A DNA stretch of 64,000 bases, taken from contig JAAALK010000082.1 in NCBI GenBank assembly GCA_019279435.1, positions 20,179,116 through 20,243,115 on the forward strand. Reading direction: 5' to 3'. The position numbers were made by a program, and so were the translations under genes. The notes below the pieces were generated by a model. The model made no database searches. It was not told the DNA's origin and worked only from the letters and a program-made list of their open reading frames with translations. The DNA is from Zizania palustris (Eukaryota > Streptophyta > Magnoliopsida > Poales > Poaceae). Positions 19,723 to 31,378 of the stretch are shown here, in pieces; within the stretch, counting starts at the first letter, position 1; each line of letters begins with the position of its first letter.

Positions 19723-21663
19723 ATGGACAGAGTTAGTAAAATACCTCTGTTCGATGGGACGGACTTTGCATACTGGAAGGTGCGCATGGAGGCTTACTTG
19801 CTAAGCCAAGGAAATGCAATTTGGGAGATTTGTACTATACTCACTATCTTTCATGAGGGCTCTACACAGATTAAGGCCAGGCGCCAAAGCACATACAATC
19901 AACGGTATCAGCTGTTTGTGCAGGCACCTGGTGAATCTATAGATGCCATGTTTTCTCGTTTTGATGCGATAGTGAGTAACTTGCAGTTGCAGTCCAACGG
20001 GACGCTTGCTTACAATGATCATGATGGGGCTATCAAGCTTCTCTATGCTCTTGATTGTAGCATATGGGAAGTGAAGATATCCAGTATTGAGGAGTCCACA
20101 GGTTATGACACATTGATCTGTGATGAGCTCTTCAGCAAGCTGAAGTCCACAGAGATTGCCAAGGCATCTCTTGCAGTGCATAGGAACTCATTGCCACAAC
20201 CATTGGCACTAGTTTCTAGCACTAGCCGTGGCACCACTACAGAACCAAGCACATCTGGCACTTGTGTTCTTATAGATGGTTTTGCTTTGTCCTCCCTAGT
20301 CTCCGTCACTAAGGAGCAGGTGGATACTATGGATGATGATGAGCTTGCTATCATTGCCAGAATGTTCACCCGTTTTCACCATGAGAGACGAGATGAGAGG
20401 AGAAGTGGTTTTAGTGGTTGTTTTGAGTGTGGCGACACTTTTCACATCAAAGCCAACTATCCTAAACTCAAGAAGAGAGATGAGAGTGAGCGCCCCAAAT
20501 ACCACAGAAAGGAGAGGAAACCTTTTGTGAAGGGCAAGCGCGGCAAGGTGGTTAAGAGAGTAGCCAAAGCTGCTTCCAGAGAATTTGTTGCTGCTCTCAG
20601 CAACATCGACACTTCCTCAACTGAGGAGTCGTGCTCTGAGGAGGATGATTTTCCAAGGAAGGAGGAAAAGAAGGACAAGAAGGGACGAGATTTCACCGGC
20701 CTTTGCTTCATGGCCGACAGTGATCACAGCGGCGATGAGCTTGCGTCATCTGAGGTACCACTATCCTATGACCAGCTTTCAATTAAATTAGATGAACTAA
20801 ATGAGGTAGTTCTTGGTCAGGATAGGTTGCTTGTGCAAGCCGCTAGAGATAGAAAAGACCTTAGACTTAGGTTAGAATCTGTTTCCACTGATTATGTCAT
20901 GTTTAAGTTTAGGGTTAATGATGCTGAATGTGAATATTGCACTGTTGTCATGGGTGAGCTTGCTCAGTTGCGTTTTGTGCATGCTCAAACTCTTTCTGAG
21001 CTTGAGACCGCACATAAGAACCTTTTGATGGTTGATTCTAGTCCTCATGATATAATTGAATGCGTGAACTACCCCTTATTACGTGAGAGCATTAATCTAC
21101 GAGATAAGCATGTTCATGATTTAGAAGCTAGATTGGAGAGGGCCGGTAGTTATAACGATGTGCCACCTGTATGTGACACTTGCATAACCCTTAAGGACCA
21201 ACTAGGCACTGTTAGAGAGCGAGCTGAAAACCTCATGACTAAAAATGAATACCTTCTTTTTGTGGTTAACAAATGCACTGAGGGAAAGGGTGGGATGGAC
21301 TTGCTCTTGGCCAAAACCAAGATGTGTGCTGATAGGGCAGGGTTAGCTCTAGGATTGTGTTTTGAGAGGATTCCTTCAGACAGTGAGAACGAAACTGTTT
21401 TTACCTCACCCACTACCTTAGAGAAAGAGAGAGCTATGTTAGACACTCCTTCAGCCAAGAAGCCTACCCAAACTCCAAAGAAAATCATTCCTCCTGCCAA
21501 GAAAATTCCTCCCAAGAAAACCACTCAGCAGAAGCCCAAAGAGCCTGTGAGAGTTGCTCCTATGACCCATGAGATTGCCCCTAGGAGAGTTTTTCATTGT
21601 TCCTACTGTCAGTGGGTGGGTCATCTGGTTGGGTTCTGTTTTCGTCGCATCAAGGATGAGTGA
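19723..21663 (+). CDS. gag: Element B gag (646 codons, open frame)
   Basis: Capsid-like protein of a Sirevirus, starting at ATG 19723 shortly after the PBS ('MDRVSKIPLFDGTDFAYWK', a usual copia gag opening). The N-terminal gag domain covers about residues 1-160. A zinc knuckle at about 233-248 ('CFECGDTFHIKANYPK') has its last Cys replaced by Tyr (TAT 20458-20460). A Lys/Arg-rich stretch (about 245-290), acidic segment, coiled-coil region (about 340-530) and Pro/Lys-rich linker follow. A second complete C-x2-C-x4-H-x4-C knuckle ('CSYCQWVGHLVGFC') lies near the end. TGA at 21661 ends it; in A the homologous frame runs on towards pol. The knuckle loss would probably weaken RNA binding. Confidence 0.85.
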   Translation: MDRVSKIPLFDGTDFAYWKVRMEAYLLSQGNAIWEICTILTIFHEGSTQIKARRQSTYNQRYQLFVQAPGESIDAMFSRFDAIVSNLQLQSNGTLAYNDHDGAIKLLYALDCSIWEVKISSIEESTGYDTLICDELFSKLKSTEIAKASLAVHRNSLPQPLALVSSTSRGTTTEPSTSGTCVLIDGFALSSLVSVTKEQVDTMDDDELAIIARMFTRFHHERRDERRSGFSGCFECGDTFHIKANYPKLKKRDESERPKYHRKERKPFVKGKRGKVVKRVAKAASREFVAALSNIDTSSTEESCSEEDDFPRKEEKKDKKGRDFTGLCFMADSDHSGDELASSEVPLSYDQLSIKLDELNEVVLGQDRLLVQAARDRKDLRLRLESVSTDYVMFKFRVNDAECEYCTVVMGELAQLRFVHAQTLSELETAHKNLLMVDSSPHDIIECVNYPLLRESINLRDKHVHDLEARLERAGSYNDVPPVCDTCITLKDQLGTVRERAENLMTKNEYLLFVVNKCTEGKGGMDLLLAKTKMCADRAGLALGLCFERIPSDSENETVFTSPTTLEKERAMLDTPSAKKPTQTPKKIIPPAKKIPPKKTTQQKPKEPVRVAPMTHEIAPRRVFHCSYCQWVGHLVGFCFRRIKDE

Positions 21664-22053
21664 CGCTCTTAGCCGATGAGTTTCCAGGACATGCATTACC
21701 CATCTCGAGGTATGCATGAGTCTAAGTTTTACTCACATCATGTTTTCGAGGCTCCTCGTACTTCTCGAAGAGGTTTTGCTCCTCGAGGTGTTCACCATAT
21801 TCCATATGGTGGTAGACCCCGTGCGAGTAGCTTTGTACCTTGACAGAGTAGGAGACCTCATCATGCATTTGGGTCACAGCAGGTAGGTAGACCTTGCACT
21901 TTGCATCATTCTAATTATCCTGTGCATAGACGGTCTATTTTTACTGTGTGTACTACTCATATCACTCAGTGCTGGATGCATCGTCATGTATTCACTCACC
22001 CCAGCACTGAGCGATCGAGATTTCCTTATCATGTGTAGGCGCCAGATCGAGGC
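21664..22053 (+). other. Element B gag-pol junction region
   Basis: Linker rich in Arg/Gly/His codons with stops (e.g. TAG near 21670, TGA 21841). The corresponding stretch in A is similarly Arg/Gly-rich. No separate gene is seen. Confidence 0.6.
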
Positions 22054-25000
22054 TTGGAGGGCACGTGGATCATGGACTCCGGTTGTTCACGCCATATGAC
22101 TGGAGATGCAACATGGTTCTCCATCCTCACTACAACCAAGCAAAATGAACATATCACATTCGGCAACAATAGAAGGAGTAGAGTGAAAGGTAAAGGTGTG
22201 GTAAGAATCAACTCAAATTTAACTCTCAAAGATGTTTCTTTGGTTGAAAACTTGGGATACAATTTGCTTTTTGTATCTCAGTTGCTTGATGAGGGCTTCG
22301 AAGTGCGATTCCATCGCGATACTTCGCAAGTACTCAATTCTGATGGCGTTGTGGTCTGTAAGATCTTTAGAGTTGGGAGAGTTTTTGGAGCTGATTTTTC
22401 TGAGTCATCTGGTTCTTCTCATTGTGTTGTTGCACATTCGACTTCTGAGCTTTGGAAGTGGCATAGGAGACTAGGGCATATGAGCTTTGAGTTGTTTGCT
22501 CGTCTGAGTGCCCTAGGTCTGATCCGAGGATTGCCCAAGCTCAAGTTTGAGAAGAATTTAGTTTGCGCTCCTTGTCGTCATGGAAAAATGATTGCCGCCT
22601 CGTACTCGCCAGTCACCACGGTAATGACTGAACAACCTAGAGAACTTCTCCACATGGACACTATAGGTCCTTCTCGGGTTAGTTCGTTAGGCGGAAAGAG
22701 GTATGTGTTAGTCATTGTCGACAATTTCTCTCGCTACTCTTGGGTCTTCTTTCTTGCCAGCAAGGATGAAGTGTTTTCACACTTTCGGAGCTTGGCTTTG
22801 ATACTTTTCACTGAACTCCCTGGTGCATTGAAATTCATTCGAAGTGATAATGGCACTGAGTTCAAGAATAGTCTCTTTGTTGACTTTTGTATGGAGCATG
22901 GCATAGAACATCAATTCTCTGCTCTGCGGGTTCCTCAACAGAACGGTGTTGTTGAGAGAAAGAATCGCACTTTGGTTGAGATGGCTAGGACGATGCTTGA
23001 TGAGCACATGACTCCTAGGAAATTCTGGGCTAAGGCCATGAACACTGCTTGTTAAATCTCAAACCAAATCTTCTTACGCTCAATTTTGAACTTGACATCT
23101 TATGAGCTATGTTTTGGGAGACAACCCAAAGTTACTCATCTTTGAGTTTTTGGCTGTCGTTGATTTATCCTAAAATGTGGAAATTTGGACAAATTTGAGT
23201 CACATTCTTCTGACGGGATATTTTTGGGTTACACTACACATGGTCATTCTTATCGTGTTTATAATTTGGAAACTAACACTGTCATCGAGTCATGTGATGT
23301 GACTTTTGATGAATCAACCCCCTCTATTAGTTCTACCTTTGAACAGGCAAATGAACACGACATGGAGCAGACCATCTTCGAAGAAGAAGATCCCAGAGAT
23401 TTCGAGGATGAACCCCTACTACCCTCGACATCGACCCCTGAAGCAGACCCCGCTTCGACTACTTTTGCACAAGGTCCCGAATCAACTACCTCGACATCGG
23501 TCATCTTGGACGACTCCATCGAACAAGTTGAGAGGGATACTGCATCCCGCCGCGAGGCTCCACATCATGTTCAAAGGATGCATCTTGTTGAGCTTGATCA
23601 AAGGGTAACACGTTCTCATGCTCATTTCATTGATTCCACTTTTGTTGCTTCTTTTGAGCCGTTAGATGTTAGTCATGCACTTTCAGATTCTAGTTGGATC
23701 AATGCCATGCATGAAGAACTTGAAAATTTTGAGAGAAACCAAGTCTGGACTTTAGTTGATCCTCCACCAAATGTTCATTTAATTGGAACAAAATGGATTT
23801 TCAAAAACAAACAAGGGGAGGATGGGACTGTAGTTAGAAACAAGGCTAGACTTGTAGCTCAAGGTTATTCTCAATTAGAAGGGATTGATTTTACTGAAAC
23901 TTTTGCACCTGTTGCTCGTCTTGAGGCCATTAGGATTTTACTTGCATTTGCGGCATCCCGTGGTTTCACACTTTATCAAATGGATGTTAAAAGTGCTTTT
24001 CTTAATGGCTTCATAGGCGAAGATGTTTATGTAAAACAACCCCCTGGTTTTGAAAACCCCAAATACCCACATAAAGTCCTTAAACTTCATAAGGCTCTTC
24101 ATGTACTCAAGCAGGCCCCTCGGGCATGGTATGATTGATTTAAGTCTTTTCTGCTTGAGCGGGGGTATTTGATGGGATCTGTTGATAAAACCCTGTTCAC
24201 TCTCAAGCATGGAAAAGATTTCCTGCTAGTCCATATTTATGTGGATGATATCATCTTTGGTGGCTCTTCTCACGCTTTGGTTACTGAGTTTGCAGATACC
24301 ATGAGTAGGGAATTCGAGAGGTCCATGATGGGCAAACTCACATTTTTTCTTAGTTTGCAAATCAAGCAAAGCAAACAAGGTACATTCGTCCACCAGACGA
24401 AGTACACCGAGGACCTGCTCAAGGAGTTTGACATGGCTGATGTGAAGCCCCTCGCCACTCCAATGGCTACATCTGTAGCATTGGATCCTAGTGAGGATGG
24501 AGAAGCTGTAGATCAGAAGGAGTTCTGAAGCATGATCAGCTCCCCCCTCTACTTGACTGCTACGAGGCCGGACATACACTTCGCAGTGTGTTTGTGCGCT
24601 CGTTTTCAGGCTTCACCATGAGCTTCGCCCCGCCAAGCGATAAAGCGCATTCTCAGGTATCTCAAACATACCCTCGAATTTGGCATTTGGTATTCTGCGT
24701 CTTCCTCTTTGTGACTTCGAGGTGATTCCGATGCGGATTTTGCTAGGTGTAGGATTGATAGGAAAAGTACCTCCGGTACTTGTCATTTTCTTGGTACTTC
24801 GCTGGTTTGCTGGTCTTCCCGCAAATAGTCTAGTGTTGCACAATCGACGACTGAGGCCAAATATGTTGCTGCAGCTAGCTGTTGCTCTCAGATTTTGTGG
24901 ATGACTTCCACTCCGCGGGATTTCGGGTTATATTATAAGAGTGTTCCACTTTTCTGTGATAACACTAGTGCTATTTTTATTGCAAACAACCCGGTTCAGC

Positions 25001-25173
25001 ATTCCAAAACCAAACACATTGATGTTTGATATAATTTTCTTAGAGACCATAATGAGAAGGGTGATATTGAACTTCAATATGTTGATACCCAACACCAGCT
25101 AGCCGAGATTTTCACAAAACCCATCGATGCTTCTTGTTTTGCCTACTTGCGTGGGGAACTTGGTGTTTGTCAC
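22054..25173 (+). pseudogene. pol: Element B pol (broken, 5' part)
   Basis: Protease ('MDSGCSRHMTG', about 22072), GAG-pre-integrase/HHCC ('WHRRLGHMS', 'PCRHGKM'), integrase core with all three acidic residues ('HMDTIGPSR', 'RSDNGTEF', 'VVERKNRTL'), RT (about 23670-24400, 'IYVDDIIFGG' near 24235) and RNase H (about 24690-25100). Stops occur at about 23053, 23144, 23161, 24136 (TGA where A has CGG), 24526 (TGA) and later. It is better preserved than A through the integrase but not translatable as one protein. D is inserted 7 codons before the natural end. Confidence 0.9.
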
Positions 25174-25669
25174 TGTTGGGGGAAAATATCTCATCTTCGG
25201 GGTTATTGCCAAAGCAGCATGAAGACAGCCAACCAGTTCGAAGATTGTTCGAAGGCCATCTTCGAAGGTGCTTGGAACCTGGTTCGAAGCCCGAAGACAG
25301 GCATTGGTTCGAAGTATGTCTTCGGGCCAAAGCCCTTCAGGATCTTTTCTGCCAGCTAAGATGGAAGACTTATTTTCTATCCTATTAGATTAGTCTTTTA
25401 CCATTTTAGCCCTATTAAGGAAACCGAATAGTTTCCTTAATGTCGGTTGTAATAAAGGGGTAAATAGGTCTTTTCCTTAATGTTTAGGCCTATAAATACC
25501 CCCCATTTCATCCTGTAATAAGGACCGATTACAAGTGAACCAATATACACTTTCGAACTATTCTAAGTTATTATCCCACTCGGAGGCTTAGAACAGTTTG
25601 CTTCACAAACACTTCGTTTGTTAGTTTCTTTTCTACAGAAACCTGTTAGCGTAATCTTTTACGCCAACA
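25174..25669 (+). repeat. Element D 5' LTR
   Basis: TGTTGGGGGAAAA...CGCCAACA, 496 bp, with TATAAATAC at 25491-25499. It is followed directly by the PBS region. Confidence 0.97.
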
Positions 25670-25670
25670 G

Positions 25671-25689
25671 TTGGCGCCGTCCGTGGGGA
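25671..25689 (+). other. Element D primer-binding site
   Basis: TTGGCGCCGTCCGTGGGGA one base after the LTR, a PBS form common in gypsy elements; C and F have close variants. I do not assign the tRNA. Confidence 0.75.
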
Positions 25690-25731
25690 ACTTAGTCCAA
25701 AAAACTTCGTTCTCTACCAACCTCTTGCATC

Positions 25732-28700
25732 ATGCCTCCTAAGCGGAGCGCACCTCGCAATCCCACTCGGAGGTCCTCTCGGATCTCCGGAGAGATACCC
25801 TTCGACACAGTCGAAGTCGGAGGGTCTTCGACTATCCCTCCACCTCTAACTCCGCCAGGGGCTTCTATCCCTCGAGGATATGAAACCTCTCCACCAACCC
25901 CTTCCACACTCCGACCACCCGGAGCCACTCTGCCACCCTCCATTCCGATTCAAACTGATCATACCAGTTCTCAAGACCCGGAAGGTCCTTCCGGAGGAGA
26001 TGAAGATAGCCTTGGAGACATGGCCACTCAAATGGCCAATCTTCAAGCCGAAGTAGCGAGGTGGCGGCAAGAGGCTGCGAACAGGCTTCGTCCTCAAGCC
26101 ACCCCAGCTATCCCCGAAGTGCACGAAGACGACGATGTTGATTATCCCGAAGCCCCGGAGAACGCCTCTTACGACAATGAATCTCCGTTGCATCCCGAGG
26201 TTCAGAAGGTTCGCTTCGATCCGAGGTTCAAAGCTTCAAAGCTTTGCAAGTATGCCGGAGACGAAGATCCTAGTGAGTTTGCGCGTTCTTATGCCCTAGC
26301 AATCGAGGCTAGTGGCGGAGACAGAGAAACTATGGCGAAGTGCTTCCCGTTAGCCCTTCAAGGAGTGGCGTTGAGATGGTTCTGGTCTTTAAAACCAGGA
26401 TCAATCACTTCATGGTCACAGTTGAAGAAGAAGTTCATAAGTAACTTTCAAGGCACCTTCATGCCCCCCATGTCGACAGGGAGCCTTTTCCAAGTGAAGC
26501 AGCTCCCCGGAGAAACATTGAGACAGTACTTCAAGCGCTTCGCTCACACGAAGTCGCAAATCCGGGGGCTGTCTACATCTTCAGTGGTTGATGCGGCTCG
26601 GGAAGGCGTCAGTCATAAAGGCCTTCTGGATAAATTGCATCGAAAGAGCATCACTACGGTATCACAGCTGATGTCGTACTTCGAGGAGTACTCGAAGTCA
26701 GAAGAAGGTTGGCTTCGGAGGACTACTGCTACTTCGACAGTGTTGACAGAAGTTAAAGCAGAGGTGAAGACTTCGGCTCAGCCGCAAGAACCAGTCCCCG
26801 AAGTGCAACATGATAGAAGAAGAGGGCAAAAGCACCCTCGCTCTGAGGTCTTAAACATTGCACCCCCGCAGAAGTTTGCGCCAAGAGCTCCACAGTCTGC
26901 GGGGAACAAGTCCAGTGGCTGGAGGCCGCCAGGGAAAACGGCTGGCAAGGGCCAGACCCTTTTTTGCTGTATTCATGGAGAGAATCGAAGCCATGCAACT
27001 GACACCTGCAAGGCTATTCTTACCCTTCGAGGAGAATACTTGGAGAGAACTTCGGGTCGAGGTAGTACCGACCGAAGTCCAGCAGCAGCAGTGCGCTCGG
27101 AGCCGGTCCAGGCTGTGGCGCGGATAGAAAATTTTGATGCTGCAAGGCATCCTCCGGTGGCCAATGTTATGCCACCTCCGAAGCAAGAAGAAGGGCAAGA
27201 TAGAGGGAAGAGAGTAGTTCTCCCTATCTCCGGAGGAGGTACCCTCGGAAGCATGTCCAAGAGACAGCGAAGAGAGTGCGTTCGAGAAGTAGGCCACATT
27301 GGGACTTCGTCATCTGCAGCTGCAATGCCGGAGTGGTCTCATGTTCCAATATCTTTCTCTGCGGAGGATGCAGCTGGTATCAAGTTCCCGCATGCAGATC
27401 CATTGGTTATTACTGCTGATATTGCAGGAACAGAAGTTCGAAGGGTGCTAATTGACGGAGGTAGCTCGGCAGATATCATATTTGTACAAGCCTTCGATCA
27501 GTTATGCATTTCCCGGAAGCATCTCCTCCCAGCGGCTCGTCCTCTGCAAGGCTTTGCAGGACCTCCGCTAGATGCACTTGGCCAAATAGGCCTGGAAGTA
27601 ACCTTCGGAGAAGGTTTACTAGCCCGAACTGAAGAAGTTATCTTTGATGTGGTGGACGCCCCGTATGCTTATAATGTCATCTTTGGGCGAGGCATGTTGA
27701 ATCAGTTCGGAGCTGTGGCGCATCACAACTACTTGTGCATGAAGATGCCCACACAATCAGGAGTTCTGACAATCTTCGGAGATCAAGCCATAGCTCGGAG
27801 GGCAGAATATGGTCATGGTCCTCCTCTTGATCCGAGGCAAGTAAACAGTGTCCAAGATAATGGAGAAATTTTTTCAGCCTCCTCCGAAGCTTCGAAGAAG
27901 TCATTTCCAAGACCAAGTCCCGAAGGAGAAATTGCAACGAAGGTCATTGTCAAAGATGGTAAAGAATACACTTTTCAATTTGGTAAAGATTTACCTCCCG
28001 AAGTTGCAACTTCCTTGGAAAAGGTCGTAGAAGAAAATTTGGATGTCTTCGCTTGGTCTGACGAAGATATCACCGGAGTCGATCGGGATATTATTGAGCA
28101 TAGTTTGCTTGTAAACCCGAAGGCCCGGCCTGTTCGACAAGGGCTCCGGAAGATGTCCGCAGAGAGAGCTGCTCTAGCTAAGGACGAAGTTGAAAAACTG
28201 CTGAAGGCTGGGATTATCAGAGAAGTGGCCCATACAGAATGGTTAGCCAACCCAGTCTTCGTCAGGAAGAAATCCTCCGGAAAGTGGCGCATGTGCATTG
28301 ATTTCACATCTCTGAATAAAGCGTGCCCACGTGACCCCTACCCCATGCCCCGAATTGATCAGCTAGTTGACTCCACTGCAGGTTCGGAGTTATTAAGCTT
28401 CCTCGATGCGTATTCAGGTTATCATCAAATATGGTTGAAGCGCGAAGATGAAATCAAGACGAGCTTTGTAACTCCTTCGGGAGTCTTCTGTTATGTAAGA
28501 ATGCCCTTCGGCTTAAGAAATGCCGGGGCTACTTTTTCAAGATTAGTTGCTAAGGCTCTAGGTCATCAACTAGGTCGCAATGTGGAGGCCTATATGGATG
28601 ATATTGTAATAAAGAGTGCTTTAAAGCACCAACATAGCCTAGACTTAGCAGAAACATTCAATAGCCTTCGGGCATGTGGGATCCGCCTTAACCCCGAAAA

Positions 28701-31128
28701 ATGTATATTCGGAGCTAAGGCTGGGAAGTTGTTAGGGTACTTAGTTTCAAGCAGGGGAATTGAAGCTAGCCCTACTCAAATAACTGCGCTGCAGAAGATG
28801 GCTCCTCCGGAGAATTTAAAGCAAGTGCAAAAGCTGACTGGACGTCTGGCCGCACTTAGCAGGTTTTTATCAAGGTCTGCGGAGAGGAGTTTGCCAATCT
28901 TTAAAGCTTTGAAAGGGTCCGAAGATTTTGCATGGACACCGGAGTGTCAGAGAAGCTTCGAAGACATTAAAAATTATCTCAGCAATCTTGCTACACTTAC
29001 GGTGCCTATTGCGGACGAAACCCTACTTCTGTATCTTGCAGCTACAGGCTCAGCTGTCAGCGCAGTCCTTGTCAGAGAAGCAGATATTAATGGGAAGTTG
29101 GTCCAAAATCCTGTCTATTTTGTATCCGAAGCATTGTCAGGAGCAAAGACAAGATACTCCGATCTTGAAAAGTTCGTTTATGCTCTGATAATGGCTTCGA
29201 GGAAGCTAAGGCATTATTTTTTGGCTCATAATGTAATTGTACCAACTTCATATCCTTTAGGAGATATGCTCCGAAACAAAGATTCCACTGGAAGGATTGG
29301 AAAGTGGGCAGTAGAACTAGCACCCTTCGGCATATCTTTCCTGGCAAGGACAGCTATCAAATCTCAAGTCCTAGCAGACTTCGTAGCAGAGTGGACTCCA
29401 CCTGCGAAGTTGACTCCCGAAAAATCAGATGACGGAGTTTGGACTATTTACTCCGATGGGGCTTTTCAAGCATCCGGAGCAGGCATTGGGGCAGTATTAA
29501 TTTCACCATCAGGACAAAGAGCAATGTACTCCGCAAGACTCAACTTTAAGTCTACCAATAATATAGCGGAGTACGAAGGAATATTATTGCTACTCCGGAA
29601 AGCACGTGCTCTAGGGGCTACAAGAATAATTATAAAAACAGATTCTCAGATAGTAGCAGGGCACGTAGACAAAAGTTTTCAAGTCCGACATCCACAGCTT
29701 GCAAAGTATTTGGAAGAAATTCGCAAGATCGAAGCACATTTCAAGGGTATTTCCATTCGGAGTATACCAAGAGCTGAAAACGTGCAAGCGGACATTTTAG
29801 CGAAGGCTGCTGCTGGAGCTGTGGATGTGCCCGACGAAGCTTTCTATGAGGAGCTCAATATACCTTCGGTGCCACAAGTTGCTTCTGCAGAGATTCTCTG
29901 CATTCCTAGTGCAGATTGGAAAGATTCAATCACAGAACTCTTGCAAGGAGGAACAAATTTGCCCGAAGAGCCCCAATTGTCAAGATTAAAGCTCAGAGCA
30001 AGAAACTATCAGTTAATCAACGGTATATTATACAAGGCCGGAGTATGTTCCCCTCTACTCCGATGTATATCTCAAGCCGAAGGCCAAGAAATTCTTCGAG
30101 AAATTCACGAAGGCCTTTGTGGAAGTCATTTAGCCCCTAGAGCTCTGGCAGGAAAAACACTTCGCCAGGGGCTTTATTGGCCCACAATAACAGCTGATGC
30201 GGAGAGCTTGGTCCGCACTTGTCAAGGATGCCAGTGGATGGGTCGACGGAGTCATCGCCCACCAACAGCTCTTCAAGTCATTGCTCCGGTATGGCCAATG
30301 GCCAGATGGGGTATGGATCTAATTGGTCCCTTTCCGTTAGCAAAGGGAAATTTAAAGTTCGCAGTGGTAGCTATCGAATATTTTTCTAAGTGGGTCGAAG
30401 CAGAGCCCTTAACAGCTATCACTTCGAATAATGTACAGAAATTCTTCTGGAAGAACATTATTTGCCGGTTCGGAGTGCCTAAATATCTCACAGTTGATAA
30501 TGGAACACAGTTCGACGCAGAACCCTTCAGGAAGTTTTGCGAAGACCTAGGCATTCAACTATGTTTTGCTGCAGTGAGACATCCTCAGTCGAATGGAGCC
30601 GTTGAGCGAGCCAATGGAAATATCTTATCAGGGCTAAATCGAAGAATAGTAGGGTTGTCAAAGGGACTGTGGACCGAAGAGCTTCCGAAGATTCTGTGGT
30701 CCATTCGGACTACGCAAACAAGGTCCACAGGTTTTACTCCGTTCAGACTACTATTCGGAGATGAAGCTATGACTCCAACGGAGCTCAAAGGGGGCTCATT
30801 TCGCAGCACCGAACCAAACATCGAAGAAGAAAGACAAGCTTCGGTAGATTTGTCAGAAGAGACAAGGCTTCGAGCTGTAGCTAATTTATCAAAATATCAT
30901 CAGCAGACGAAGACTTGGTATGACCCGAAGGTTAAGCTTAGTGAGTTAAGGCCGGGTCATCTTGTTCTACGAAGCATTATAGCACCAGGGAAGTTAGGCA
31001 ATAAATGGGAAGGTCCATATCTAATCGTCCGCTCGGGGCGCCCTGGTTCATTTAAATTAGCTAATTTAGAAGGTGAAGAGTTAGCACATACTTGGCATGC
31101 GGAGCACCTAAAGCGATACTTCGCATAA
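25732..31128 (+). CDS. gag-pol: Element D gag-pol polyprotein (1798 aa, intact)
   Basis: One frame encodes everything needed for reverse transcription and integration. A Pro/Ser/Thr-rich N-terminus precedes the retrotransposon gag domain (about 180-330; 'WFWSLKPGSITSW'). A Cys/His cluster 'CCIHGENRSHATDTC' (about 411-425) is a knuckle of C-x2-H-x5-H-x4-C type. The aspartic protease has 'LIDGGSSADIIF' (about 573). RT has 'AYMDDIVIKS' (about 952). A first RNase H begins near 1090. A second, archaeal-type RNase H has 'IYSDGAFQASGAG' (about 1238), 'AEYEG' (1280) and 'KTDSQ' (about 1303). Integrase follows with its zinc region ('HEGLCGSH' to 'CQGCQW'), catalytic residues in 'MDLIGPFP', 'TVDNGTQFD' and 'GAVERANG', and a C-terminal domain. 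No stop or frameshift. The first ATG after the PBS is used as start. Confidence 0.96.
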   Translation: MPPKRSAPRNPTRRSSRISGEIPFDTVEVGGSSTIPPPLTPPGASIPRGYETSPPTPSTLRPPGATLPPSIPIQTDHTSSQDPEGPSGGDEDSLGDMATQMANLQAEVARWRQEAANRLRPQATPAIPEVHEDDDVDYPEAPENASYDNESPLHPEVQKVRFDPRFKASKLCKYAGDEDPSEFARSYALAIEASGGDRETMAKCFPLALQGVALRWFWSLKPGSITSWSQLKKKFISNFQGTFMPPMSTGSLFQVKQLPGETLRQYFKRFAHTKSQIRGLSTSSVVDAAREGVSHKGLLDKLHRKSITTVSQLMSYFEEYSKSEEGWLRRTTATSTVLTEVKAEVKTSAQPQEPVPEVQHDRRRGQKHPRSEVLNIAPPQKFAPRAPQSAGNKSSGWRPPGKTAGKGQTLFCCIHGENRSHATDTCKAILTLRGEYLERTSGRGSTDRSPAAAVRSEPVQAVARIENFDAARHPPVANVMPPPKQEEGQDRGKRVVLPISGGGTLGSMSKRQRRECVREVGHIGTSSSAAAMPEWSHVPISFSAEDAAGIKFPHADPLVITADIAGTEVRRVLIDGGSSADIIFVQAFDQLCISRKHLLPAARPLQGFAGPPLDALGQIGLEVTFGEGLLARTEEVIFDVVDAPYAYNVIFGRGMLNQFGAVAHHNYLCMKMPTQSGVLTIFGDQAIARRAEYGHGPPLDPRQVNSVQDNGEIFSASSEASKKSFPRPSPEGEIATKVIVKDGKEYTFQFGKDLPPEVATSLEKVVEENLDVFAWSDEDITGVDRDIIEHSLLVNPKARPVRQGLRKMSAERAALAKDEVEKLLKAGIIREVAHTEWLANPVFVRKKSSGKWRMCIDFTSLNKACPRDPYPMPRIDQLVDSTAGSELLSFLDAYSGYHQIWLKREDEIKTSFVTPSGVFCYVRMPFGLRNAGATFSRLVAKALGHQLGRNVEAYMDDIVIKSALKHQHSLDLAETFNSLRACGIRLNPEKCIFGAKAGKLLGYLVSSRGIEASPTQITALQKMAPPENLKQVQKLTGRLAALSRFLSRSAERSLPIFKALKGSEDFAWTPECQRSFEDIKNYLSNLATLTVPIADETLLLYLAATGSAVSAVLVREADINGKLVQNPVYFVSEALSGAKTRYSDLEKFVYALIMASRKLRHYFLAHNVIVPTSYPLGDMLRNKDSTGRIGKWAVELAPFGISFLARTAIKSQVLADFVAEWTPPAKLTPEKSDDGVWTIYSDGAFQASGAGIGAVLISPSGQRAMYSARLNFKSTNNIAEYEGILLLLRKARALGATRIIIKTDSQIVAGHVDKSFQVRHPQLAKYLEEIRKIEAHFKGISIRSIPRAENVQADILAKAAAGAVDVPDEAFYEELNIPSVPQVASAEILCIPSADWKDSITELLQGGTNLPEEPQLSRLKLRARNYQLINGILYKAGVCSPLLRCISQAEGQEILREIHEGLCGSHLAPRALAGKTLRQGLYWPTITADAESLVRTCQGCQWMGRRSHRPPTALQVIAPVWPMARWGMDLIGPFPLAKGNLKFAVVAIEYFSKWVEAEPLTAITSNNVQKFFWKNIICRFGVPKYLTVDNGTQFDAEPFRKFCEDLGIQLCFAAVRHPQSNGAVERANGNILSGLNRRIVGLSKGLWTEELPKILWSIRTTQTRSTGFTPFRLLFGDEAMTPTELKGGSFRSTEPNIEEERQASVDLSEETRLRAVANLSKYHQQTKTWYDPKVKLSELRPGHLVLRSIIAPGKLGNKWEGPYLIVRSGRPGSFKLANLEGEELAHTWHAEHLKRYFA

Positions 31129-31378
31129 GGGCTCCTTGTAATTCGCTTGTAATCACCTCTAAATTAATAAAGCATACACCCTGTGGCTTGCCTTCCCCTT
31201 GACGCTCCTAGTTTCCCGAGCGGACGCGCTGGGACAGAAGTCGTTCGAGAGGGAAGTGTTATCAAGCAGGGCTGTATTTCCGGACTTCGTACCCATAAAG
31301 TCGAGGCCTCCGGTGTGGTGGCTGAAATCCATCCGGAGCCCAAGCTGATACCTTGTAGGCATCCGTAAAAGAGCCAAT
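31129..31378 (+). other. Region after D gag-pol
   Basis: Untranslated sequence with an AATTAATAAAGC motif near 31160 that could act in 3'-end formation. No gene seen. Confidence 0.5.
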
